Positions 8,694-17,614 of a DNA stretch of 47,105 bases are shown here, piece by piece. Source of the DNA: Acidobacteriota bacterium (GTDB lineage Bacteria > Acidobacteriota > Polarisedimenticolia > QHYA01); the NCBI GenBank assembly GCA_003223995.1, contig QHYA01000062.1, positions 1 through 47,105 of the forward strand. The letters run 5' to 3'. Positions within the stretch are counted from its first letter, which is position 1. Each line of letters starts with the position of its first letter. A program made the translations under genes and the position numbers. Under the pieces are notes generated by a model that worked only from the letters and a program-made list of their open reading frames with translations, did not search any database and had not been told where the DNA came from.

Positions 8694-10110
8694 ACGTATC
8701 TGTTTACCGGGTTTTTCATGAAGTGGTCGGTCCAAGTCCCGGCGGAACGACGGGTTCAGCCGTTCGTAGCATCGTGACGAGAAGATCGGAGGCGTTGAGT
8801 CCTCTTTGTGCTGCCGTTCGCAGTATGGAAGCAAGGACCTGCTGTGTCTCCGCCCCTCGCTCTGTTCGGTTGCCTCCACCGCAGACCTTGCGAGTGATGA
8901 CGCTTCCGCGAATCGCCTGCTCCGCTCGCCAGTTGGTTGCATCCACCTCTGGATGAAAGAGGAAGGTGAAGATGGCTGTGAATTCTCTGGCCAGATGGTT
9001 GGCGAAGCGCTCGACATCGGGCACCGTGCTCGATTGCTCGACCACGCTCACGAGTTCCTCCGCCAGCCGACCCCGAGCGACGGCAAGGCCGTGAGGGGAG
9101 ATTTCCCCGATATCACGCCGATCACGCAACTGCAGGGCCTTCTGCAGGACCTCCTTGACCCGGGCGGGCAGTGGTGCCCGGGGATGATCGGCCAAGATGG
9201 CAGCCGCTTCCTCATACCCTCTCCCGGGCGCGATCGAATAGACGGTGGTATCGCGCGTGACGAAAACGTGCAGCCACCACAACACCGCGGCGACCTTCCA
9301 GCCGGTCTCATCAGGCGTGACCGTCGGACTGCCGCGTATCTGATCGCAGAGCGCCTCATAGCTCGGCCTCGCTCGGTCCGCCACCCGATGAAGCGCTCGA
9401 ACCAGTCCGCCGCGGCTCACCCGCAGTCCGAACCGCTCCTGCATCAGGGTGACGATCTTGCCGAAGGACAGACCGAGTTGCTTGTTCAGAAACGCGACGA
9501 AAGCCACCGCCTGGGGACCGATCTGAATCGCGGCGGCGCCCAGGGCATCGGAGGTCTGCAAGGGATGGCGCCCCTGAAGGCGCCGATGGCACCCGCGGCA
9601 AGAGCCGATGTGAACATTGAACTGGCGCACGATCGGACGGACAGGCGGGATGTCCTCTTGATACTGAGCGACGACGCTCTCCTTCCGGACGTCTTCACCG
9701 CAGTCCGGACAAGCATCGGGGAGAGGCGCCTCGTAGATCTCGTCCACCTGCTTCGGAGTCGGGCGTTTACCTCGACGCCCATAGGCACGGCCCGGCTTGC
9801 GGCCGGGACGGCGGGGGTCGCGCTTGGGTTCCCCTCTTGAGAACGGCGCTGCCTGGCGGAATCCCGCACGCCGAGCTGCGTCGAGCTGCTTCTTCAAGCG
9901 CTCGTTTTCTCGGCGGAGCCGCACGTTCTCACGGCGCAACTTCTCGCGCTCGTGCTGGACACGCTCGAGGTCCCTACGAAGACGCTGGATGCCGCCCTCG
10001 TCTTTGCTGTCTTGAGGGACCGGAGGAAGCGATGGCCTGCGGCGTCGGGCACTCACGCGCTCCTTATGCCAGATCCTGTGGAAAAGTACAATCCATTTTT
10101 TTAGATACGT
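8694..10110 (-). mobile_element. IS66-type insertion sequence, probably defective
   Basis: A single transposase gene on the minus strand. The flanks carry an 8-bp inverted repeat, ACGTATCT, at 8694-8701 and (complement) 10103-10110, both reading inward; this is a weak candidate for terminal repeats. No 8-bp target duplication was found next to these ends. The accessory tnpA/tnpB genes of classical IS66 elements are absent, so this is either a tnpC-only relative or a remnant. Boundaries are tentative. Confidence 0.45.
8716..10056 (-). CDS. IS66-family transposase (TnpC-like), internally deleted
   Basis: 446 residues from a GTG start. The order matches IS66 TnpC: an N-terminal coiled coil (about 20-65), a basic linker, a zinc finger 'CPDCGEDV' with a later CRGCH pair, the helix-rich region 'LNKQLGLSFGKIVTLMQERF', and the first catalytic Asp in 'VTPDETGWKV'. 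The C-terminal part 'HPEVDATNWRAEQAIRG' carries the third acidic residue. Between 'EEAAAILADHP' and 'RAPLPARVKEVLQ' (about 9178-9186) the stretch family members normally have, with the second catalytic Asp (a 'DGWxPY'-type motif) and a conserved 'CLAHLLRR'-type segment, is missing. I judge about 45-50 residues lost in frame. With one DDE residue gone, the protein is probably inactive. Confidence 0.8.
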   Translation of the reverse strand: MSARRRRPSLPPVPQDSKDEGGIQRLRRDLERVQHEREKLRRENVRLRRENERLKKQLDAARRAGFRQAAPFSRGEPKRDPRRPGRKPGRAYGRRGKRPTPKQVDEIYEAPLPDACPDCGEDVRKESVVAQYQEDIPPVRPIVRQFNVHIGSCRGCHRRLQGRHPLQTSDALGAAAIQIGPQAVAFVAFLNKQLGLSFGKIVTLMQERFGLRVSRGGLVRALHRVADRARPSYEALCDQIRGSPTVTPDETGWKVAAVLWWLHVFVTRDTTVYSIAPGRGYEEAAAILADHPRAPLPARVKEVLQKALQLRDRRDIGEISPHGLAVARGRLAEELVSVVEQSSTVPDVERFANHLAREFTAIFTFLFHPEVDATNWRAEQAIRGSVITRKVCGGGNRTERGAETQQVLASILRTAAQRGLNASDLLVTMLRTAEPVVPPGLGPTTS

Positions 10111-10266
10111 GGGTCAGGAGGCGGTAACCAGATACCACGAAACTAGGTTGACGATCCTCCGCGCCGATCTCAGGACACTTCTGGCGGCCGCCTCTTTCCA
10201 CGATCCTTCCTCGGTCCATCGCGAGGCTGGCTCCCGCCGCCCACAACTCGTTCCGAAGGCGGGGCG

Positions 10267-10602
10267 CTATGCGGCTTTCCGCTTCCCCGACATCTGGCTC
10301 GCCTTCTTGATGGCTGCCTCGATCCCCCTCTTCTCGCGAAGGGCCCGGACCTCGGCCTTCTGCCTTGGCTTGAGAGTGCGCATGTAGCCGATGTAGCGTC
10401 CCTGCAGCTTCAAGGCGGCCCGTCGTTTGGCGGTCAGCTTCAGATGCCTTGGACGTCGGGACTCTAGTTCCGCGGGCCGGCTGTCCGTCGCCAACCCCTG
10501 AATGGCACGTGTCAACTGCTCGAGGGAGCGAGTAAGGATTGTCACAGAATGGAGAAAGGCGATGACATGCGTGCTCGCGGACTTTGTTTGTGTTCTCGGC
10601 AA
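10267..10602 (-). CDS. Small basic protein of unknown function
   Basis: 111 residues from TTG 10602, chosen because AAGGAGG sits eight bases upstream; a longer reading from TTG 10623 would place that ribosome binding site inside the gene. The N-terminal half is helical ('HVIAFLHSVTILTRSLEQL'). The C-terminal half is very Lys/Arg rich ('LKLTAKRRAALKLQGRYIGYMRTLKPRQKAEVRALREK...'), which suggests nucleic-acid binding. I recall similar short basic proteins in other high-GC genomes but cannot name a family. It lies between the transposase and the promoter of the glycosyltransferase operon and is transcribed away from the latter. Confidence 0.6.
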   Translation of the reverse strand: MPRTQTKSASTHVIAFLHSVTILTRSLEQLTRAIQGLATDSRPAELESRRPRHLKLTAKRRAALKLQGRYIGYMRTLKPRQKAEVRALREKRGIEAAIKKASQMSGKRKAA

Positions 10603-10713
10603 GATGACGACCTCCTTCAGCAAAGGGGTGGCGAATAAGTCGCGGCCCGGCCGACTTTACAGGAGCCCGAGGTCGCCGTCCAGAGCCAAGTGGAGAAAAG
10701 GCAGCATTGGCAA

Positions 10714-10741
10714 TTGACAGATGCCCGAGGGCCTCTAAAAT
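10714..10741 (+). promoter_or_regulatory. Sigma-70-type promoter of the glycosyltransferase/GH130 operon
   Basis: A perfect -35 TTGACA (10714-10719) and a -10 TAAAAT (10736-10741) are separated by 16 bases. Transcription would begin near 10748, shortly before the ATG at 10762 of the disrupted glycosyltransferase gene. The match is unusually good for a high-GC genome. Confidence 0.7.
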
Positions 10742-10761
10742 ACTATCGACTCGTTAGAACC

Positions 10762-10866
10762 ATGAAAAACGAAGAAAGGCAGCTCCTGAGCCGTATCGCC
10801 GTCGTCGGCAACTACCTGCCGCGGCAGTGCGGCATAGCGACGTTCACGACACCAACGCGCCGCTGA
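10762..10866 (+). pseudogene. N-terminal fragment of the GT4 glycosyltransferase
   Basis: Reads MKNEERQLLSRIAVVGNY... then '...RQCGIATFTT', after which the frame gives PTRR and a TGA at 10864-10866. 'RIAVVGNYLPRQCGIATFTT' is the expected start of the GT4 protein whose remainder lies in another frame from 10856. The Rossmann segment that should follow 'FTT' is absent, and sequence resumes at 'RAADFLNINNVD'. I estimate 45-60 codons lost plus a frame change. The promoter just upstream is intact. Confidence 0.75.
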
Positions 10867-10870
10867 CTTC

Positions 10871-12928
10871 TTGAACATCAACAACGTCGATATCGTCTGC
10901 TTGCAGCATGAGTACGGCATCTTCGGCGGCCCTGCGGGAAGCCACATCCTGGCGCTGCTGCGCGACCTCCGCCCGCCGATCGTGACCACGCTGCACACGG
11001 TGCTCCGCCAGCCCGAAGCAGGCCAGCGGAAGGTGCTCGCCGAGATCGCGGCCCTGTCGGATCGTCTGGTGGTCATGAGCCAGCACGGCGCCAGGTTCCT
11101 CGAGGAGACCTACGGCATAAAGCCGAGGAAGGTCGAAGTGATCCCCCACGGCATCCCCGATGTGCCCTTCGTCGATCCGAACTACTACAAGGACCATTTC
11201 GGCGTCGAGGGGAAGATGGTCCTGCTGACCTCTGGCCTGCTGTCGCCGAACAAGGGGATAGAGACGCTCATCGGGGCGCTGCCCAAGGTCCTGGCCGCGC
11301 GCCCGGACGTGGTCTACATGGTTCTCGGCGCGACGCATCCGCATGTGAAGCGGCGCGATGGAGAATCATATCGGATCTCCCTCCAGCGGCTGGCCGTCGA
11401 GCTGGGGGTCGAAAAGAGCGTCCTCTTCCACAATCGCTTCGTCAACCCCGAGGAGCTGATCGAGTTCATGGGCGCGGCTGACATCTACATCACCCCCTAC
11501 CTCAAGGCGGAGCAGATCGTCTCGGGGACGCTGGCCCACGCGGTCGGGGCTGGAAAAGCGGTCATCTCGACACCATATTGGTACGCTGAAGAGCTGCTTG
11601 CCGACGGGCGCGGCCGTCTCGTCCCCTTCGGCGAGCCGTCGGCCATCGCGGATGCCGTCCTGGAGCTGCTGCAGAACAGGAGCAAGCGTCACGCGATTCG
11701 GAAGAAGGCGTACCTGCTGGGGCGCGAGATGGTCTGGTCCAAGGTGGCGAGCCGTTACATGGAGAGCTTCGAGAAGGCCAGGGGGGAACGAGGCCGGCGG
11801 CCCCGTCCCAGCTTCGCCGCGAGGACCTTGGACCGCCGGCCGAGGGAGTTCCCCCCCCTCCGGCTCCACCACCTCCGCCGGCTCACGGACACCACAGGCA
11901 TCCTCCAGCACGCGGTATATACCGTGCCGGATTACTCCGAGGGCTATGCGACCGACGACAATGCCCGCGCGCTGATCGTTTCCGTCCTGCTGGATGAGCA
12001 GGAGCACGACATCTCTGGAGAGGCCGACCTGCTCGCCTCTCGCTACCTTGGCTTCCTGTCATATGCATTCAACAAGGAAACCGGCCGATTCAGAAACAAG
12101 ATGAGTTATGACCGGCGCTGGCTCGACGAGAGCGGCTCCGAGGACTCCCACGGGCGAGCGCTCTGGGGGCTCGGGACAGTCCTCGAGCGATCCAACAAGG
12201 AGGGCCTGCGGAGTCTGGCGGGGACGCTCTTCTCTGCTGCGATGCCTGCCACCCTGGATCTCATGCACCCCCGTGCCTGGGCCTTCAGCCTGATGGGGAT
12301 CCACGAGTACCTGCTGCACTTCTACGGAGACCGCGCCGCGCAGCAGACCGGTGAGATCCTGGCCGGCCGGCTGATGGAACTGCATCGCCGGAACGGCTCG
12401 GCGGATTGGCCCTGGTTCGAGCCTTTTCTCAGTTACAGCAACGCGGCCCTCCCTCATGCCCTTCTCCTTTCCGCGCAGTGGCTCTCACGGGAAGACATGG
12501 CCGAGACGGCCCTGGCATCGCTCGAGTGGCTTGCTGAACTGCAGAGAGCGCAGGAAGGGCACTTCGTGCCCATCGGATGCAACGGCTGGTATCGGAGGGG
12601 AGAATCTCGAGCGCGCTTCGACCAGCAGCCTATCGAAGCGCACGCCATGCTGGCGGCCTGCCTCGAGGCCTACCGCTTCAGCGGTGACGCGAAATGGCGC
12701 CGGGAGGCGGAGCGCTCTTTCGAGTGGTTCCTCGGCTGGAACGACCTGAAAGCCCCGCTCTACGATCCCACAACGGGGGGGTGCCGCGACGGTCTCCAGC
12801 CGGAGAGTCCGAACCAGAACCAGGGCGCCGAATCGACGCTGTCTTTTCTCATGTCGTCTCTCGAAATGAGGCTCGCAGAAACCGCTCTGGAGACCGTCCC
12901 CAGACATGAACGCGCTTCCGTCCAATAA
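10871..12928 (+). CDS. GT4 glycosyltransferase with C-terminal alpha/alpha-barrel domain, N-terminally truncated
   Basis: 685 residues from TTG 10871; coding similarity begins slightly earlier (R-A-A-D-F-L at 10856). Residues 1-300 are a GT-B retaining transferase of the GT4 type: 'VIPHGIPDVPF', 'GLLSPNKGIETLI' and the donor-site region 'ADIYITPYLKAEQIVSGTLAHAVGAGKAVIS'. Residues about 330-680 form a helical domain ('HLRRLTDTTGILQHA', 'GYATDDNARAL', 'WPWFEPFLSYSNAALPHALL') resembling alpha/alpha-toroid glycosidase-like domains. It overlaps the GH130 gene by 23 bases, which suggests joint mannoside or other glycan synthesis and turnover. Part of the acceptor-binding N-domain is missing, so activity is doubtful unless the gap is an assembly error. 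Confidence 0.8.
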   Translation: MNINNVDIVCLQHEYGIFGGPAGSHILALLRDLRPPIVTTLHTVLRQPEAGQRKVLAEIAALSDRLVVMSQHGARFLEETYGIKPRKVEVIPHGIPDVPFVDPNYYKDHFGVEGKMVLLTSGLLSPNKGIETLIGALPKVLAARPDVVYMVLGATHPHVKRRDGESYRISLQRLAVELGVEKSVLFHNRFVNPEELIEFMGAADIYITPYLKAEQIVSGTLAHAVGAGKAVISTPYWYAEELLADGRGRLVPFGEPSAIADAVLELLQNRSKRHAIRKKAYLLGREMVWSKVASRYMESFEKARGERGRRPRPSFAARTLDRRPREFPPLRLHHLRRLTDTTGILQHAVYTVPDYSEGYATDDNARALIVSVLLDEQEHDISGEADLLASRYLGFLSYAFNKETGRFRNKMSYDRRWLDESGSEDSHGRALWGLGTVLERSNKEGLRSLAGTLFSAAMPATLDLMHPRAWAFSLMGIHEYLLHFYGDRAAQQTGEILAGRLMELHRRNGSADWPWFEPFLSYSNAALPHALLLSAQWLSREDMAETALASLEWLAELQRAQEGHFVPIGCNGWYRRGESRARFDQQPIEAHAMLAACLEAYRFSGDAKWRREAERSFEWFLGWNDLKAPLYDPTTGGCRDGLQPESPNQNQGAESTLSFLMSSLEMRLAETALETVPRHERASVQ

Positions 12929-13904
12929 CAATCGACACGAAACCCTCTTCCACCGGCACTCGCGCAATCCCCTGCTGACCGCGTCGGACTGGCCCTACCC
13001 GATCAACACCGTCTTCAACGCCGCGGCCACGCGCCTGCGGGACGGCACGACACTGCTTCTCTGCCGCGTGGAGGACAGGCGAGGGCATTCCCACCTCAGC
13101 GCGGCCAGGTCGGCGAACGGCGTCGATGGGTGGAAGATCGACCCACGGCCGACGCTTCTCCCGGACCCCGACAACCATCCCGAGGAATTGTGGGGGATCG
13201 AGGATCCGCGCATCACGTTCGTCCCCGAGATGAACAAGTACGTGGTCGTCTACACCTCCTATTCGCGCGGCGGCCCGGGAGTCTCCCTCGCATTGACCGA
13301 GGATTTCCGTACTTTCGAACGCTGCGGGGTGATCATGCCCCCCGAGGACAAAGACGCCGCCATGCTTCCGCACCGCGTTGGAGGCTACTGGGCGCTGATC
13401 CATCGCCCCTCCACGGCTCACGGGTCGCACATCTGGATCTCGTACTCCCCCGACCTCCGTCATTGGGGAAGGCACAAGCTGATTCTACAAGCCCGCCGGG
13501 GAGCCTGGTGGGACGCCCGGAAGATCGGTCTGTCCCCTCCCCCCATGGAGACGCCCCAGGGATGGCTCTTCATCTATCACGGCGTCCGCGAGACCGCCGC
13601 TGGATCCATCTACCGGCTCGGCCTTGCGCTCTTCGATCGGGAAGACCCCGAGACGTGCCTGCTCCGGGGCGACCACTGGATCTTCGGACCCGAGGAAGAC
13701 TACGAGCGCCACGGCGACGTCGGCAACGTCGTCTTCCCCTGTGGCTACACGATCGAGCCCGATGGCGACACGATCAACATGTACTATGGCGCCGCCGATA
13801 CATGCCTCGCCCTCGCCCGCGGGAGCATCAAGGGCCTTCTCGAGTGGATCCGGAGGTGCGGCAGGCCCGACGTTGGGGGGACGGGGGCCCGGGGGGTCCG
13901 CTGA
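12906..13904 (+). CDS. GH130-type glycoside phosphorylase/hydrolase
   Basis: 332 residues. The five-bladed beta-propeller signature of GH130 is clear: 'RNPLLTASDWPYPINTVFNAAA' near the N-terminus, 'LLCRVEDRRGHSHL', and 'ELWGIEDPRITF' with the likely proton-relay Asp100. Later come 'DKDAAMLPHRVGGYWALIHRP', 'WWDARKIGLSPPP' and 'NVVFPCG...YYGAADT'. Known GH130 enzymes phosphorolyse or hydrolyse beta-mannosides (beta-1,4 or beta-1,2); which linkage applies here cannot be read from sequence. It starts inside the 3' end of the glycosyltransferase gene, so the two are translationally linked. The C-terminal tail (glycine-rich, about 15 residues) looks nonconserved. Confidence 0.88.
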   Translation: MNALPSNNNRHETLFHRHSRNPLLTASDWPYPINTVFNAAATRLRDGTTLLLCRVEDRRGHSHLSAARSANGVDGWKIDPRPTLLPDPDNHPEELWGIEDPRITFVPEMNKYVVVYTSYSRGGPGVSLALTEDFRTFERCGVIMPPEDKDAAMLPHRVGGYWALIHRPSTAHGSHIWISYSPDLRHWGRHKLILQARRGAWWDARKIGLSPPPMETPQGWLFIYHGVRETAAGSIYRLGLALFDREDPETCLLRGDHWIFGPEEDYERHGDVGNVVFPCGYTIEPDGDTINMYYGAADTCLALARGSIKGLLEWIRRCGRPDVGGTGARGVR

Positions 13905-13934
13905 AAGCTTCGGTCAAAGGCGGTACCCCCGCCG

Positions 13935-14405
13935 TCAGAGCGGGTCCGCCACGGCCGCCTTCCTCGGCTTGGCCAGACGCTCGAAATCAGCAAACGCCAT
14001 CTTCACCACGCTGGAGTGGTTCCCACCATTGAAGGCGATCTCCTGGTCGGCGTAGACCGCCTCGTCGACCACCAATGAAACGCCGTAAAGGCTTCCGAAG
14101 GGAGGCATGGCGCCTGGCTCGCAATCGTCGAAGATGTTGTTGAACTCATCCTCCTTCTCCAAGCGCGCCTCCGTCACACCCAGGGCCTTCTTGAACCTTG
14201 CGAGGTTCACCCTCTGATTGGCGTTCGTCACGACCATGTAGTGCTCTCCCTCGGAGTTGACTATCACGCACTTGACCAGATCCTTCCCCTTGATGTGCGC
14301 GCTGGCGGCCACCTCCTGAGCGGTATAAGCGGGGGAATGAGCGATGACAACATACCGGATCTTGTTGACGTCCAGCAGGGTTTTGAGCTTGCTACTGATC
14401 GGCAT
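13935..14405 (-). CDS. YbaK/EbsC-type aminoacyl-tRNA deacylase
   Basis: 156 residues from ATG 14405, which has GGAGG seven bases upstream; the longer reading from 14423 would include that site. YbaK-fold features are present: 'IRYVVIAHSPAYTAQEVAASAHIKGKDLVKCVIV', 'MVVTNANQRVNLARFKKALG', 'DCEPGAMPPFGSLYGVSLVVDE', and the closing 'IAFNGGNHSSVVKMAFADF'. Family members hydrolyse mischarged tRNAs (for example Cys-tRNA-Pro) in trans, using the Lys in 'GKDLVK'. The gene is convergent with GH130, 30 bases away, and stands alone. The exact amino-acid specificity is not predictable. Confidence 0.85.
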   Translation of the reverse strand: MPISSKLKTLLDVNKIRYVVIAHSPAYTAQEVAASAHIKGKDLVKCVIVNSEGEHYMVVTNANQRVNLARFKKALGVTEARLEKEDEFNNIFDDCEPGAMPPFGSLYGVSLVVDEAVYADQEIAFNGGNHSSVVKMAFADFERLAKPRKAAVADPL

Positions 14406-14539
14406 CGCCAGGCCTCCTTCCATGCGTGTCGTTCACACATTCTAGTCCAGTCTCCCGCCGCGTTGGCCAGCCCTCGAAGCCATCGAGTCAGAGTATCATC
14501 CTCGTGCGGACGGACAGCCTGCCGATCGCGAGGAGGATA

Positions 14540-14722
14540 ATGACAATGACCACGATCGAGCTGAACGAGGAGGAAGCCGGGATACTTCTCGACATCCTCG
14601 AAAGCCATATGTCCGACCTTCGCATGGAAATCGCCGATACCGACAGTATGGATTTCCGCGAAGATCTGAAAGCCAGGGAAGCTTTTCTCAAGAAGCTGAT
14701 CGGCCGGCTGCAGGGAGAATGA
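14540..14722 (+). CDS. Small acidic protein, unknown function
   Basis: 60 residues. ATG 14540 lies three bases after a perfect AGGAGG (14531-14536); a second ATG two codons on is an alternative. The product is highly charged and helical ('ELNEEEAGILLDILESHMSDLRMEIADTDSMDFREDLKAREAFLKKLIGRL'), resembling short helical-hairpin proteins. It lies 160 bases upstream of clpB on the same strand. No family recognised. Confidence 0.72.
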   Translation: MTMTTIELNEEEAGILLDILESHMSDLRMEIADTDSMDFREDLKAREAFLKKLIGRLQGE

Positions 14723-14881
14723 AGCACGCGGATGAAAGCAGCGATCGACGGATGAATGAAGCCAATGAATGCTATCATTTGTGGCTGCGGGGCAGCTCCC
14801 CTGCGGACTCGCTGGCCGAGGGCCGGCGCTCGTGTTGTCGCTCGGCGGCCGACCGGGAAAGGTCCGAGGTGAGCAACGGTC

Positions 14882-17506
14882 ATGGATGCGAATCGACTCA
14901 CTGAGAAGACCCAGGAGGCCATCCGAGCGGCGCAGGGGATGGCCTCGCGCTTCGGCCACCAGCAGATAGACAACGAGCATCTGCTCGCCTCCCTCCTGTC
15001 CCAGGAAAAAGGCATAGCCCCACGCATCGTCGAGAGGGCCGGAGGAGATCCCGCCTTCCTCCTGCGCGGCCTCGAGCAGGCCCTGGCACGGCTGCCGCGA
15101 GTCTCGGGCCCGGGCTCGCAGCCCGGACAGGTTTACATCACTCCCCGGCTCGAGGCGACGATACAGGCAGCGGAAGCAGAGGCGCGCCGCCTGAAAGACG
15201 AGTACGTCAGCGTCGAGCATGTGCTGATGGCCCTCGCGGATCCCTCCCACGACGGGACCTCCTCCCACCTTCTGCGAGACGCGGGCCTGACTTACGAAAA
15301 GCTCCAGGCTGCGGCGGCATCCATCAGGGGAGGCCAGCGCGTCACGAGCCCGACGCCAGAATCCACCTACGAGGCCCTCGAGAAATACGGCCGGGACTTC
15401 ACCGAGCTCGCACGTGGGGGGAAACTCGATCCCGTCATCGGCCGCGACGACGAGATCCGGCGCGTCATCCAGATTCTCTCCAGGCGCACCAAGAACAACC
15501 CCGTCCTGATCGGAGAGCCGGGCGTCGGCAAGACGGCCATTGTCGAGGGGCTGGCTCAGAGGATCGCGCGCGGAGACGTGCCCGAGGGCTTGAAGAACAA
15601 GCGGATCGTCGCCCTCGACATGGGAGCGCTGATCGCGGGGGCGAAGTACCGCGGGGAATTCGAGGAGAGGCTGAAGGCCGTCCTGAAAGAGGTGCAGGGC
15701 TCCAACGGGCAGATCATTCTGTTCATCGACGAGCTGCACACCGTCGTCGGGGCCGGCGCCGCGGAAGGGGCGGTGGACGCCGGAAACCTGCTCAAGCCGA
15801 TGCTGGCGCGGGGCGAACTGCACTGCATCGGCGCCACGACGATCGATGAGTACCGCAAACACGTCGAGAAGGATGCCGCCCTGGAGCGCCGGTTCCAGCC
15901 GGTGCTCGTCGATCAACCAAGCGTCGAGGACACGATCTCGATCTTGCGCGGCCTCAAGGAGCGCTACGAGGTCCACCACGGCGTCCGCATCAAGGACAGT
16001 GCACTGGTGGCCGCGGCCGTCCTCTCCCACCGCTACATCTCCGATCGTTTCCTGCCGGACAAGGCCATCGACCTCGTCGACGAGGCGGCGGCCCGGCTGC
16101 GAACCGAAATCGACTCCATGCCTGCCGAGCTGGACGAGATCCACCGGCGGATCATGCAGCTCGAGATCGAGCGACAGGCCCTCACGAAGGAGAAGGACTC
16201 GGCCTCGCGCGACCGGCTGTCACGCCTGGAAAAGGAGCTGGCCGACCTGAAGGGAGACGAAGGGGCCCTGAGGGCGCGATGGGAATCGGAGAAGGCGGCG
16301 CTCGAGCGCGTGCGAGCCGTGCGGAGGCAGATCGAGGAGACCAGGATCGAGATCGAGAAGGCCGAGAGGGAGTACGACCTGAACCGTCTCGCCGAGCTGC
16401 AGTACGGCGTTCTGGCCGGGCTCGAGAAGCAACTGCGGGAAGCGGATGAGAAGATGACGGCAGGCCGCGGTTCCCTGATGATCAAAGAGGAGGTGGACGA
16501 AGAAGACATCGCCGAGGTGGTCTCGAAGTGGACCGGCATTCCGGTGTCGAAGCTGCTCGAGGGGGAGATGCAGAAGCTCCTGCATCTCGATGATGAGCTG
16601 CACCGGCGCGTGGTCGGCCAGGACGAGGCCGTGCGGGCGGTCTCCGAAGCAGTCGTGCGAGCCCGAGCCGGCATCAAGGACCCGAAACGACCGATCGGAT
16701 CGTTCCTCTTCCTCGGACCCACCGGAGTGGGCAAGACGGAGCTGGCGAGGGCGCTCGCAGAGGTGCTGTTCGACGACGAGAACAACCTGATCCGCCTCGA
16801 CATGTCCGAATACATGGAGAGGCACACCGTGGCGAGGCTGATCGGGGCCCCGCCGGGCTACGTCGGGTTCGAGGAAGGCGGCCAGCTCACCAAAGCGGTT
16901 CGCCGCAAGCCGTACAGCGTGATCCTTCTCGACGAAGTGGAGAAGGCGCACCCGGACGTCTTCAACGCGCTGCTGCAGGTGCTCGACGACGGCCGGCTGA
17001 CCGACGGGCAGGGACGCACCGTCGATTTCAAGAACACCGTCGTCATCATGACCTCGAACATCGGCAGCCACTTCATCCTGGAGATCCGCGGCGCCGACGA
17101 GCAGAGCTACGCGCGGATGAAGGAGCAGGTGCTAGAGGCGCTGAGGCGGCAGTTCCGGCCGGAGTTTCTCAACAGGGTGGATGAGATCGTCGTCTTCCGG
17201 GCGCTGACGGAAGCGCAGCTCGAAAAGATCGTCGATCTGCAGATGGAGCAGCTGCGCCGCCGCCTCGCCGAGCGGAGGATCGGCCTGGACGTTGGCGAGG
17301 GGGCCCGCCTTCATCTCGCACGTGCCGGCTACGACCCCGTGTATGGGGCGAGGCCCCTGAAGCGGACGATCCAGAGGGAGCTCGAGACCAGGATCGCGCG
17401 CATGATCGTGGCCGGCGAGGTGCGAGAGGGAGGGACGGTCCGCGTTGACGGAGGGCCAGAGGGTCTCCGTTTCGAGGTCCTTCCCGCGACCGCGGCCGCG
17501 GTCTGA
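14882..17506 (+). CDS. clpB: ATP-dependent disaggregase ClpB
   Basis: 874 residues, full length for the family. Two N-terminal Clp repeats (about 1-145) are followed by AAA-1 with Walker A 'GEPGVGKTA' near residue 211 and 'ILFIDELHTVVGAGAAEG'. The coiled-coil M-domain spans about 405-530. AAA-2 has Walker A 'GPTGVGKTE' near 612, 'VILLDEVEKAHPDV', and the C-terminal 'YDPVYGARPLKRTIQRELE'. The M-domain separates ClpB from ClpA and ClpC. ClpB acts with DnaK to rescue aggregated protein in the cytoplasm. A GAGGTG site lies about ten bases before the ATG. No CIRCE element or clear sigma-32 promoter was seen in the 160 bases upstream. Confidence 0.97.
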   Translation: MDANRLTEKTQEAIRAAQGMASRFGHQQIDNEHLLASLLSQEKGIAPRIVERAGGDPAFLLRGLEQALARLPRVSGPGSQPGQVYITPRLEATIQAAEAEARRLKDEYVSVEHVLMALADPSHDGTSSHLLRDAGLTYEKLQAAAASIRGGQRVTSPTPESTYEALEKYGRDFTELARGGKLDPVIGRDDEIRRVIQILSRRTKNNPVLIGEPGVGKTAIVEGLAQRIARGDVPEGLKNKRIVALDMGALIAGAKYRGEFEERLKAVLKEVQGSNGQIILFIDELHTVVGAGAAEGAVDAGNLLKPMLARGELHCIGATTIDEYRKHVEKDAALERRFQPVLVDQPSVEDTISILRGLKERYEVHHGVRIKDSALVAAAVLSHRYISDRFLPDKAIDLVDEAAARLRTEIDSMPAELDEIHRRIMQLEIERQALTKEKDSASRDRLSRLEKELADLKGDEGALRARWESEKAALERVRAVRRQIEETRIEIEKAEREYDLNRLAELQYGVLAGLEKQLREADEKMTAGRGSLMIKEEVDEEDIAEVVSKWTGIPVSKLLEGEMQKLLHLDDELHRRVVGQDEAVRAVSEAVVRARAGIKDPKRPIGSFLFLGPTGVGKTELARALAEVLFDDENNLIRLDMSEYMERHTVARLIGAPPGYVGFEEGGQLTKAVRRKPYSVILLDEVEKAHPDVFNALLQVLDDGRLTDGQGRTVDFKNTVVIMTSNIGSHFILEIRGADEQSYARMKEQVLEALRRQFRPEFLNRVDEIVVFRALTEAQLEKIVDLQMEQLRRRLAERRIGLDVGEGARLHLARAGYDPVYGARPLKRTIQRELETRIARMIVAGEVREGGTVRVDGGPEGLRFEVLPATAAAV

Positions 17507-17614
17507 AGGGCTGTCTTCCTCCGTCACCGCCCGCTGATGGCAGGCTTGCCATAGGGACCCTCCTGTGGGGGGGCTCGAGCCGCCGCCTGTAGCTCTTGGG
17601 GCCGAGCGCTTGTT

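Noticed and set aside
8806..9840. 344-aa plus-strand ORF across the IS66 transposase
   Set aside because: Shadow of the transposase, which has recognisable family motifs.
10064..10246. 60-aa minus-strand ORF upstream of the transposase
   Set aside because: No ribosome site or recognisable pattern; overlaps the possible IS end.
14264..16144. 626-aa minus-strand ORF opposite clpB
   Set aside because: Shadow of ClpB; no independent motif or ribosome site.
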